Part shown: piece after piece, positions 18,143 to 26,077 of the stretch
Position numbering within the stretch: the first letter of the stretch is position 1
Layout of the letters: each line of letters begins with the position of its first letter
Source: Halapricum hydrolyticum
GTDB taxonomy: Archaea; Halobacteriota; Halobacteria; Halobacteriales; Haloarculaceae
Direction: 5' to 3'
DNA: 64,000 bases
Assembly (NCBI GenBank): GCA_025517565.1
Contig: JAOPKD010000011.1
Location: forward strand, 1 to 64,000
The notes under the pieces: generated by a model
Seen by the model: only the letters and a program-made list of their open reading frames with translations
Told to the model about the DNA's origin: nothing
Database searches by the model: none
Translations under genes and position numbers: made by a program

Positions 18143-19177
18143 ATGGAAATCAAACGAGTTGCGCTGGACGAGTGGGGACAACTGCTTCCAGCATCCGGGT
18201 TCGAGGTGTTTCACACCCCGGAAGCGCTGTCAGTTCTCGACGCCCACACGAGCGGAGACTTGCAGTTGTTCGGCGGTTTCAAAGGTGAATCCCCGGTCGC
18301 CCTGTTGCCGGTGTTCGTCCGCGAACTGTCGGTCGGTCGAGCCATCTTCTCCCCGCCGCCGGGGATGGGCGTGCCACGTCTCGGGCCGATCGTCATGCCC
18401 AACAGCCCCAAGCAGAGCAAGCAGGAAGCGGTCACGCGCGCGTTCGTCGAAGGCGTGATCGAGGAACTCGACGCGAACGACCCGCTGTCGCTGCTCAGAA
18501 TGCAGTGTAGTCTGTCGTTCACTGATCCCCGTCCCTTCCACTGGGAAGACTTCCACGTGGAACCGGCGTTCACGTATCTAGTCGACGTCGACAAGCCGGA
18601 TATCGAGACGGTCCTCGAGTCGTTCAGCCGGAGCCGCCGCCGAGAGTTTCGGCGAGCGGCCGAGACGAAGCTCACGGTGACACGAGAGGGCATGGATGCC
18701 GCGGAGCGGATCGTAGATCACGTCGGTAATCGGTACGACGAGCGCGACGACATCGGACAGGTCGCGTGGCCGTACGTTCGGGATCTGCTCGATGCACTCC
18801 CGGATCGTTCGAGAGTCTACGTCGTCCGAAATCCCGCGGGAGAGTACCTCAGCGGCATCGTCACGCTCGCCTCGGACGACAGGGTGTACTTCTGGCAGGG
18901 GGGCGTCAGTGAAAGCTACGAAACAACCGACGACGGTGACGGTGTCACGGTTAGCGTGAACTCGCTGGTACACCGGACGATCATCGAGGACGTCCTGACG
19001 GACTCAGAGTTCTCGAATGTCGACTACTACGACCTGGTCGGTGCGAATACCCGTCGACTGTGCGCGTACAAATCGAAGTTCGGCGGGCAGCTATCCCCGT
19101 ACTATGTCGTCGAATCGTCGGGCATGAGCACGACACTCGCGAAAGCAGGCTACCGGTTTCTGACCCGCCACCGGTAG
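18143..19177 (+). CDS. FemAB/GNAT-like transferase, paralog 2
   Basis: A 344-residue paralog of the protein at 13910-14920. Matching blocks are FSPPPGMGVPRLGPIVM, FSRSRRREFRRAAE, VYFWQGGVSES and YDLVGANTRRLCAYKSKFG. The double-GNAT fold of this class is used for aminoacyl or acyl transfer in envelope biosynthesis. It has an extra acidic insertion near residue 260 (TTDDGDGV). It stands alone on the plus strand; its promoter probably includes the right end of the repeat at 18033-18112. Two diverged copies in 5 kb suggest two acceptor or donor specificities, though this is inference. Confidence 0.8.
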   Translation: MEIKRVALDEWGQLLPASGFEVFHTPEALSVLDAHTSGDLQLFGGFKGESPVALLPVFVRELSVGRAIFSPPPGMGVPRLGPIVMPNSPKQSKQEAVTRAFVEGVIEELDANDPLSLLRMQCSLSFTDPRPFHWEDFHVEPAFTYLVDVDKPDIETVLESFSRSRRREFRRAAETKLTVTREGMDAAERIVDHVGNRYDERDDIGQVAWPYVRDLLDALPDRSRVYVVRNPAGEYLSGIVTLASDDRVYFWQGGVSESYETTDDGDGVTVSVNSLVHRTIIEDVLTDSEFSNVDYYDLVGANTRRLCAYKSKFGGQLSPYYVVESSGMSTTLAKAGYRFLTRHR

Positions 19178-19253
19178 CTATCGGAACTAGCGTGGCAATC
19201 CATGGCGGGAAGCCGACGCCCGGTCGGAGTGGGAATTCCTCAGACTGGCGACG

Positions 19254-20534
19254 CTAATCCCAGTACTGGAAGGACGCGGCCGGCAACTGCTGGCGTTTCC
19301 GTGGCGGTTCCTGGCCGCTAACACGGAAGTGTTCTGCGAGCGCGTAGGCCATCCAGGCCTGACACCACCGCATCAGGGTGATCCGCTGCGTGTAGAAGCG
19401 ATGCTTCCGGAAGTAGTACCGCCCATCACCGACGTAGAGGTTGTCGAGGACCCACTGAATGACAGTCCGTGCCCTATCGAACTCTCCGGCGTACGTGAAC
19501 ACGAGGATCCCCTGGGTGGCCGCGTGGATGTCTCGCGGGTACGCTGTGGACTCGTCGAAGCGCGGCGCGCCGTCGGCATCGAACAGTGACCGGTAGAACG
19601 ACAGCGCCTGATCGAGCGTGTCCGTGTAGCGAGAGTCGTCGGCGACCTCGGCGTGTCGCTGGAAGGACTCGATAACGAATCCGTTGTGATGAGAGTCCAT
19701 CGAGAGATGAGACGCATCGGCCGGGTCACGATAGTACCACCCGCCGCGGTCGGTCTGCAGTCCAGCGATGTGATCCAGCAGGGCCGTCGCCCGATCGAGA
19801 TGCGTCTCGTCGCCGACGGCCACGTAGAGGTCCAGAAACAGGCGGGCACCGAGCGCGCCGGCGTTGATCGTGTAGTGATCGCCGTGGTTCAGGTGATAAT
19901 CGATGACAGCGCCGTCCTCGACCTCGCGGTAGTCGAGGTCCTCGACGACGAACCGGGCGGCACTGCGAGCCGCCTGTAGATAGCGATCCCCGAGGTCCGC
20001 ATTCGAGAGCAGTGCCCGAACAGCGTAGGACGTCGACACCACGTCCGGATCAGTTGGGTCCCCGATTCGTCCATTGAGATGCTGCAATCGGTGCTGGTGT
20101 CCGCCGCAGAACCCGCTGTATCCTGGACACTGGTTATCGAGAAGCCAGTCCAGCAGACGAATCGTTTCCGCTCGCACGTCGAGATCTGTGTACTCGCCTG
20201 CCCCGCTGGTGAGCTGGTAGAGCGCTCGGTTGGCCATCGCGAAGAGGGCCGTTCCTTTGAAGTTGCGGCGCTGTTCGACCAAAAGCAGCGGCCTGAGGTT
20301 GATCGGCGGTCGCTTGACGATCTCCTGGAACGCGATGTTCAGCCACTTGCTCTCGATAGGTAGTGCCTGCAGGAGTCGACTACTCATCCCATCCCCGTAG
20401 TCCCAGCCCGTGTAGTTGCGGCGGCGACTGTACGCCAGTGTCTTCCGAAGTAATGAAGCTACTTCCCGGTCCGTGAGATGGGGCCCTGCAGCTGATGCAT
20501 CGATTGCGGTGACTCGAGCACGCTGGTTGGTCAT
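19254..20534 (-). CDS. Helical-toroid (six-hairpin-like) protein, paralog 2
   Basis: A 426-residue paralog of 10942-12156 and 23597-24814. Blocks include RNYTGWDYGDGMSS, VEQRRNFKGTALFAMANRAL, QCPGYSGFCGGHQHR, GGWYYRDPADASHLSMD, SHHNGFVIESFQRH, YPRDIHAATQGILVFTY and YTQRITLMRWCQAWMAYAL. GYSGFCGGHxH is shared with paralog 3 but is altered in paralog 1 (GYAGGGHRH), so paralogs 2 and 3 are the closer pair. No signal peptide. I take ATG 20534 (MTNQRARV); an in-frame ATG at 20567 is less likely. The likely role is binding or cleaving a glycan; activity unknown. Confidence 0.7.
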   Translation of the reverse strand: MTNQRARVTAIDASAAGPHLTDREVASLLRKTLAYSRRRNYTGWDYGDGMSSRLLQALPIESKWLNIAFQEIVKRPPINLRPLLLVEQRRNFKGTALFAMANRALYQLTSGAGEYTDLDVRAETIRLLDWLLDNQCPGYSGFCGGHQHRLQHLNGRIGDPTDPDVVSTSYAVRALLSNADLGDRYLQAARSAARFVVEDLDYREVEDGAVIDYHLNHGDHYTINAGALGARLFLDLYVAVGDETHLDRATALLDHIAGLQTDRGGWYYRDPADASHLSMDSHHNGFVIESFQRHAEVADDSRYTDTLDQALSFYRSLFDADGAPRFDESTAYPRDIHAATQGILVFTYAGEFDRARTVIQWVLDNLYVGDGRYYFRKHRFYTQRITLMRWCQAWMAYALAEHFRVSGQEPPRKRQQLPAASFQYWD

Positions 20535-20940
20535 CTGTGTGGACGCCCCACGGGACGAACTGCGCACGAGAGAACGACGGTGTGAGTCATATGAGAGACA
20601 TCTCGGCCTGGCCTGAATTGGTAATATTCGTATTACCAGCGAACGGGTGCTCTGAACAGGCCGGGTATACTAAAAGCGTTGGGGGACCAACCAATTGGTT
20701 CTCGGTAGTATGCCAGAAACGTATACCTATGAGGGTTGGGATACGGCCGCTCGGTGGTAGAGGGTTGACTAGAGGAAGTGGAAAGTGGACTAGGAGTCCC
20801 ATACTGGGGTATCGATGCAGGGGCACAGCTGAAACAGAGGGGACGCAATCGCATGACATCGGAACGAACGCGCACGACGATCGGCGAATCGAGTCTGAAC
20901 GATTTAGACGCGAGAAGAACGGCTCTGCAGAGGGGATTCG
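20535..20940. other. Intergenic region between divergent genes with a 12-bp palindrome
   Basis: About 400 bases divide the toroid gene from the winged-helix gene. A perfect palindrome AACCAATTGGTT lies at 20689-20700 and overlaps GGACCAACCAAT (20684-20695), which recurs at 23493-23504 upstream of the AsnB-like gene. TATA-like GGTATACTAAAA lies at 20664-20675. I see no gene; frames here lack coding character. Confidence 0.5.
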
Positions 20941-21576
20941 ATGAGTAGTATTGGCCAGGCTACCAAAGAGGCGCTGGAAGATGCGACACCGAGTGTCGAC
21001 TCCGAAACGAGCGAGATTGAAGACGAAACGCTGGTCGAGGAGCCGGCCGAGCCAGCACCTGATCTCTCGGTCGACGTCATCTTCGAGGTGCTCAAGAACG
21101 AGCGCAGGCGGCGAGTGATCCAGTACCTGCAAGCGAACGACGGTCCCGCGGAACTCGGGACTGTCGCCGAACACATCGCGGCGCTGGAAAACGACAAGGA
21201 AGAGTCGGCGATCTCCTACGACGAGCGCAAGCGCGTCTACGTCGGCCTGTATCAGTGCCATCTCCCGAAGATGGACGACATGGGAGTCATCGACTTCAAC
21301 CGGGCACGCGGTCGGATGGAACTGACAGATCAGGCACGTCACCTCAATCCGTACCTCCAGGGGCCCGTGTCACGCCGCCCGTGGTATCACTACTACGGTG
21401 TGATCGTACTCGGCGGTCTGGGGATGTACGCCGCGGTGCTCGCGCAGATCGCGCCGTCGATACTGACGCCACAGGTGGTGCTCGGCGGCGTACTCGCCGC
21501 GACGGCCGTGTGTACGGTCTTTCACTCGCTCGACGAAACGGCACAGGACGCCCCGGACCTATCGCTGCAGTCGTGA
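20941..21576 (+). CDS. DUF7344-type winged-helix regulator with C-terminal membrane segments
   Basis: A 211-residue protein: an acidic N-terminal 40 residues, then a winged-helix core (VIFEVLKNERRRRVIQYL, and VYVGLYQCHLPKMDDMGVI), and two hydrophobic segments (YYGVIVLGGLGMYAAVLA and QVVLGGVLAATAVCTVF). The domain order is the same as in the regulator at 291-833, so it too is probably membrane-tethered. It stands between two toroid genes and the AsnB-like gene, in the accessory region. No other domain is visible. A 5-prime leader is possible because no clear TATA box sits at -25. Confidence 0.8.
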   Translation: MSSIGQATKEALEDATPSVDSETSEIEDETLVEEPAEPAPDLSVDVIFEVLKNERRRRVIQYLQANDGPAELGTVAEHIAALENDKEESAISYDERKRVYVGLYQCHLPKMDDMGVIDFNRARGRMELTDQARHLNPYLQGPVSRRPWYHYYGVIVLGGLGMYAAVLAQIAPSILTPQVVLGGVLAATAVCTVFHSLDETAQDAPDLSLQS

Positions 21577-21688
21577 TGGGGGCCGGTGTACGCCAGTCCG
21601 GGGCCGACTGCCGCACGGAAGGCGGCCATCTGGATGAAAACGCCGGTCATGTCGCCGGTCGACCCGGAAGGGCGGTCGGTCGTCGACG

Positions 21689-23476
21689 TCACTCTCGGTG
21701 TCGATCGAAGTGTTGCTGGAGCCAGATCTCGAGCGTCGTGAGTGCGCTGATCGCGTTCATGTCGGCTCCGTCGCCCAGTTGTTCCCGGTAGGAGGCGACC
21801 GCCTCGTCGTCGATAAACGGTCGTTCTCCGACGGCGTCGAGGAGGTCGTCGATCTTCGTCCGGAACTCCTCGTGGGTGTTGTACCACGTCTCGGTCCTGC
21901 TGCTTGCGCTTCCGTAGGTCGGCCTGGACAGCAACTGTGCGATTGCGGTCGCGGTGTAGAACCCGATCACGTGGAGGGGGTACGGCATGGAGGGCTTCAG
22001 CCGCGACCGCTCATAGGGGATCTCCGCGAGATCGGCATTGAGCGTGCGGATCAGCTGGATCTTCGGTTCGACGAGACCGTAAATGAACTCCCCGTCCGAG
22101 AACGGGAGCGCCCCCATCCGCCAGGAGACGGGGAGTTTCGCAGCCTTCGACAGGAACTCCCCGTCGGCGTAGGGGACGCGCGTTCCGACCTGATTCCGCG
22201 CGACGGGATTGCTCGCGTGCGCGAGACGCGGGAAGTAGTTCTGGTAGTGGGCGTCGACGATTCCCTCGGTGAGCGTCGGTTCGTCGATCCGGCGGGCTTC
22301 CTTGCGGAACGAGCCCAGCGGGTCCACCGGCACGGCCAGCAGGTCTTTGACTGCTTCGGCCGTCAGGGTCGCCTCGCTCGCGTACATCGACTCGACGAGC
22401 GACGACGGTTCAGTCAGGTGGTGCCGGCAGAGATGGTGGCCGGCGAACGACCCCGCGATACCCTCTAGCATGATGTCCGGGTCGCGGTCGTCGATGTTGA
22501 ACGTGGCGGTGAGGTTGAGCAGCGTGTTCCACTTCAACATTCCATCGGTGACGGAGACAGCCTTCTCCAGCACCGGGGTAAACTGCTCGACCGTTAGCGG
22601 AACCGTCTCGTTATCGAGACCGAGTACCTCGGCCGTCTCCGCGGCTAACCGGAGATTGACCCCACCGCCGGGATTCGCGTCGTAGGTGTACGTCACCAGG
22701 GACTCGAAGGCCCCGTCGTCGGCGCGAGCGAGTTCGTTCGCCGTTGCTCGACTGTCGAGGCCGCCCGACAGCCACAGCCCGACGTCGCCTGCCATCGTGT
22801 TGACTGTCCGTTCGGCCGAGCGCTGGTAGGCGTTCGTCCACTCGTGGCGGTACTCGTCGGTCGGCTTCGCCGGCCTGTAGTCGGGCTTCCAGTATCGTCG
22901 CTCGTCGGTCTCTCCCGCTCGATACTCGATGACCGTTGCGGGATGGACTGCGTTGACCCCCTCCAGAAGCGTCGTGTCACTCCACATGTGACCCATGAGC
23001 AAGAGGTCGCTAACGCCCTGGGTATCGATCGCCGCCTCGTCGAGATATCCCAGGAACGGTGCCAGCCTGGACGCGAAGGCGAAGCCTCGCTCGGTCGTGT
23101 AGAGGGGGATCCGACTGCCGATCTTGTCGGTCGCGAGAATCACTCTGTCGTCGGCGGCGTCCACACAGGCGATCGTAAACGGTCCGTCAAGCGCTCGAAG
23201 CGTCGCCTCCGGGGAGCGAAGGAGTCGCTCGAATATCTCCTGGTCGTCCCAGCCCAGCGCGTCACGGTTCGAGACCGCGCCGTCGATCACGCCCGCGGCC
23301 TGCCCGTCGCCCCAGAAGGTGTATCCGTTGGGGTCTTTCTCACCGTGATGCTGGAGCGCGAGGCCGTGCTCGCCGGCCTCGAACCGCTCTGTCTCGTACC
23401 ACGGCTCCTGTGGCAGTGTCTCGACCATCCCTTCCAGCTGTGCCTGATCGACGGTGCCGCCGACGATTCCGGTCAT
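21689..23476 (-). CDS. Asparagine-synthetase-like amidotransferase lacking the glutaminase Cys
   Basis: A 595-residue AsnB-family protein. The N-terminal half has the Ntn fold layout of class II amidotransferases, but begins MTGIVGG, with Thr where the catalytic Cys2 should be. The synthetase half carries the PP-loop VGLWLSGGLDSRATANEL at about 235-250, which activates a carboxylate with ATP by adenylation. Known AsnB relatives in surface-polysaccharide clusters amidate uronic acids. This one would need free ammonia or another amine donor. Starting at ATG 23476 rather than the longer 23503 form keeps the family N-terminus. It is divergent from toroid paralog 3 and sits within the glycan accessory region, which suggests uronic-acid amidation. 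Confidence 0.82.
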   Translation of the reverse strand: MTGIVGGTVDQAQLEGMVETLPQEPWYETERFEAGEHGLALQHHGEKDPNGYTFWGDGQAAGVIDGAVSNRDALGWDDQEIFERLLRSPEATLRALDGPFTIACVDAADDRVILATDKIGSRIPLYTTERGFAFASRLAPFLGYLDEAAIDTQGVSDLLLMGHMWSDTTLLEGVNAVHPATVIEYRAGETDERRYWKPDYRPAKPTDEYRHEWTNAYQRSAERTVNTMAGDVGLWLSGGLDSRATANELARADDGAFESLVTYTYDANPGGGVNLRLAAETAEVLGLDNETVPLTVEQFTPVLEKAVSVTDGMLKWNTLLNLTATFNIDDRDPDIMLEGIAGSFAGHHLCRHHLTEPSSLVESMYASEATLTAEAVKDLLAVPVDPLGSFRKEARRIDEPTLTEGIVDAHYQNYFPRLAHASNPVARNQVGTRVPYADGEFLSKAAKLPVSWRMGALPFSDGEFIYGLVEPKIQLIRTLNADLAEIPYERSRLKPSMPYPLHVIGFYTATAIAQLLSRPTYGSASSRTETWYNTHEEFRTKIDDLLDAVGERPFIDDEAVASYREQLGDGADMNAISALTTLEIWLQQHFDRHRE

Positions 23477-23596
23477 TGGGAGTACAATACCCGGACCAAC
23501 CAATCAGTATACGCTCGCTACCTGTCGAGACAGTCAGATTCTCAGTCTATAACGAAGTATCCGCCGCCGTCACTCACGGTCGGTAGATCGATCCTC

Positions 23597-24814
23597 ATGG
23601 TTGCCAACCACCGGTCGCCCGTCGGGCGACAGCACGCGAGTCCCCCGACAGACAGCGTCGCGGCCGCCGGGCTCGCGGCGCTCGAGTACGCTGCCCGACG
23701 GGAGTACACCGGCTGGGACTACGCCGACGGCATGAGCAGTCGCCTCCGGCAGGCGCTCCCGTTCAACAACCGATGGGTAAACCTCGCCTTCCAGGAGACG
23801 ATCAAGCGCAGTCCCGTCAACGTTCGCCCGCTGTTTCTGGTCGAACAGCGCCGCAACTTCAAGGGAACGGCCCTGTTCACGCTGGCACATCGGGAGTTCG
23901 ACCGCACGTCGCTCGATGGCGACTCGTTCGACCACGCGCACGAGGCGACTCGACTAGCCGACTGGCTGCTCGACAACCAGTGTCCAGGCTACAGTGGGTT
24001 CTGCGGTGGACACCGCCACGAGAACCAGCACCTCGACCACCGGACGTTGCCGACCGAGCCCGACGTCGTGTCGACCTCCTACGGCGTCAAGGCACTGCTC
24101 GCGGCGGCCGAGTACGATCCGGAATACGCGGACGTCGCACGCACGGCTGAGGCGTTCTTGCTCGAGGACATGCACTACCGCGAGGTCGAGGACGGCGCGA
24201 AGATAGACTACTACCCGAAAGACACGGCCGACCACTACACGCTCAACGCCGGCGCGCTCGCCGCCCGGACGCTCGTGGACCTCTACGCGCACGTCGGCGA
24301 CGATCCGCTCCGCGAGCGGGCACGGAAACTCCTCGATTACGTCGTCGCGCGCCAGACCGACAGCGGCGGGTGGTACTACCGCGACCCGCCCGACGCGTCC
24401 CATCTCTCGATGGACACCCATCACAACGGGTTCGTCATCGAGTGTCTCCAGCGGTACCGCGAGGTCACGGACTCGCGGCGATACGACGAGACGCTCAATC
24501 GCGCGGTCGAGTTCTTTCAGGACGCGCTGTTCGAGGCGGACGGCGCGCCGCGCTTCGACGAGTCCACAGCGTACCCGCGAGACGTCCACGCGGCCGCGCA
24601 GGGGATTCTCGTGTTCACGTACGCCGGTGACCTGCAGTTCGCACGCCGAATCATCGACTGGACGCTGGAGCACCTCTATGCCGGGGACGGACGGTTCTAC
24701 GTCCAGAAACGCCGCTTCTACACGAAGCGGATCACCCTGATGCGGTGGTGTCAGGCCTGGATGGCCTACGCACTCGCGGTATACTGCCGGTCGGCGGAAG
24801 CTGGTGGAGAGTGA
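23597..24814 (+). CDS. Helical-toroid (six-hairpin-like) protein, paralog 3
   Basis: A 405-residue protein starting MVANHRSPVGRQHAS. Shared blocks are REYTGWDYADGMSS, VEQRRNFKGTALFTLAHREF, CPGYSGFCGGHRHENQHL, GGWYYRDPPDASHLSMD, THHNGFVIECLQRY, YPRDVHAAAQGILVFTY and YTKRITLMRWCQAWMAYAL. It is closest to paralog 2. A far longer in-frame reading back to 22844 only runs antisense through the AsnB-like gene. It starts 120 bases from the divergent AsnB-like gene, so both may be controlled together. Function is inferred only by fold: a glycan-active or glycan-binding toroid. Confidence 0.72.
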   Translation: MVANHRSPVGRQHASPPTDSVAAAGLAALEYAARREYTGWDYADGMSSRLRQALPFNNRWVNLAFQETIKRSPVNVRPLFLVEQRRNFKGTALFTLAHREFDRTSLDGDSFDHAHEATRLADWLLDNQCPGYSGFCGGHRHENQHLDHRTLPTEPDVVSTSYGVKALLAAAEYDPEYADVARTAEAFLLEDMHYREVEDGAKIDYYPKDTADHYTLNAGALAARTLVDLYAHVGDDPLRERARKLLDYVVARQTDSGGWYYRDPPDASHLSMDTHHNGFVIECLQRYREVTDSRRYDETLNRAVEFFQDALFEADGAPRFDESTAYPRDVHAAAQGILVFTYAGDLQFARRIIDWTLEHLYAGDGRFYVQKRRFYTKRITLMRWCQAWMAYALAVYCRSAEAGGE

Positions 24815-25077
24815 TCTCCCCGAGACCCGGACACGAGCCAACGCTCGGGAGAGCCAGATCTCCCGACGGGCGACCGAGCAGGACGTCGACGGCAGCCACG
24901 CTCAGAGGATGAACGTATGAGATCCCCGCTGAACTGGAACGGTAGGCGTGTGGCTTCGGTGAGTGCGGCCTGAGTGAGTCCCATGTCAGCGTCTTCGGTC
25001 GCTGATTATATATTTGATATATAGTCCTGAGTCGGTCGGAGAGGATGTCCACATGAAGAACGCGTGTTCACAGTCGA

Positions 25078-25947
25078 TCAGCCGAAACACTCCGTCGAAT
25101 GCTCCTTCAGCAAGTCCAACAGCGGTTCGATCTCATGGAAGCGCGGACCCCGTGCGACGACGTCCGAGTCGCGATCCCACTCGATATAGCCAGCGTGTGC
25201 CAGTTTCGGGAGATGCACGTGGTACAGCAGCTTCTCGTCGTCTTCGGCGCAGGTTAGCTGTCTGAGCGTCTCGATATCGGTCACGGAGATTCCCTCCAGA
25301 AAGGCGATCAGGACGCATCGTCGCACTTGGTTGCTGAGAGTGTCCATTATCCCGTCTATGTGTGATGGAGACATACTGTACTCGTCAACGGTATCGCCGG
25401 TATCGCCGGTACCGTTGGTCGGCGGTCCGGTCCACTGATGCAGTTCGTAGGTCACCCATTGGCCGTACATCTCGACCAGGATTACCTCCTCTCGAGTGAG
25501 CGGTTCGTCACGGGGCTCAGTACTTGCGAAACACAGCGTACCGTACAGGTCACCCTCGACGTTGACAGTCGTGCCGACGTAGCTCCCGAAGCCGAACGTC
25601 TCGTACGCCGGGTCACCGGCCCACCCCTCGGCCAGCGCGTCGTTGACGACCATCGTCCCCGCTGGATCCACGATCGTCTTCCGACAGTAGGTCGTTTCGA
25701 GCGGGACGTCTGTCTTCTCCTGCAGGTTGTCGGAGGGGCCGTGGACCACCTCGAAGCGTTGCGTCTCGGTATCCAGATCTATACGAGAGAAAAACCCGTA
25801 CGGCAGCCCGAATTCGTCGGTTTCGTTCGCGAACAGCTGATCGAGTTTACTCCACAGATCGACGTGGGGCGCCAACAAACTGTTCCACACTCGCTGGATG
25901 TGGGCTAACTTCTCGTTCTGTGTGGGCGTGCTGATGGAATGGATCAT
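25078..25947 (-). CDS. GAF-type sensor fused to a DUF7344 winged-helix domain
   Basis: A 289-residue soluble protein. Residues of about 25-160 look like a GAF domain (RFEVVHGPSDNLQEKTDVPL, CRKTIVDPAGTMVVND, YVGTTVNVEGDLYGTLCFAS). After a linker, residues of about 195-285 form the winged-helix core (IMDTLSNQVRRCVLIAFL and LLYHVHLPKLAHAGYIEWD). It is a one-component sensor-regulator. I chose ATG 25947 because TATA-like CCAATATTG lies about 25 bases upstream; upstream residues have weak coding character. Its ligand and targets are unknown. It lies upstream of the ATP-grasp pair but on the same strand as that pair, separated by 130 bases. Confidence 0.8.
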   Translation of the reverse strand: MIHSISTPTQNEKLAHIQRVWNSLLAPHVDLWSKLDQLFANETDEFGLPYGFFSRIDLDTETQRFEVVHGPSDNLQEKTDVPLETTYCRKTIVDPAGTMVVNDALAEGWAGDPAYETFGFGSYVGTTVNVEGDLYGTLCFASTEPRDEPLTREEVILVEMYGQWVTYELHQWTGPPTNGTGDTGDTVDEYSMSPSHIDGIMDTLSNQVRRCVLIAFLEGISVTDIETLRQLTCAEDDEKLLYHVHLPKLAHAGYIEWDRDSDVVARGPRFHEIEPLLDLLKEHSTECFG

Positions 25948-26077
25948 TGCTCTAGCATCCGCATCACAATATTGGACATGGGTGTCGGCCAGCGCATTGG
26001 AGATCCTCTCGCTGGTGTTCAACGCGAGATGTGTTATTATGTTACCTAGCAACAAACTATTTACGGCGGATTTCTCG

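Noticed and set aside
22844-23596. N-terminal extension of toroid paralog 3
   Set aside because: The extra 251 residues run antisense through the AsnB-like gene, and the family start is at ATG 23597.
25003-25022. ATTATATATTTGATATATAG palindrome-like stretch
   Set aside because: A simple AT-rich dyad between convergent gene ends; nothing distinguishes it from chance or a plain terminator.
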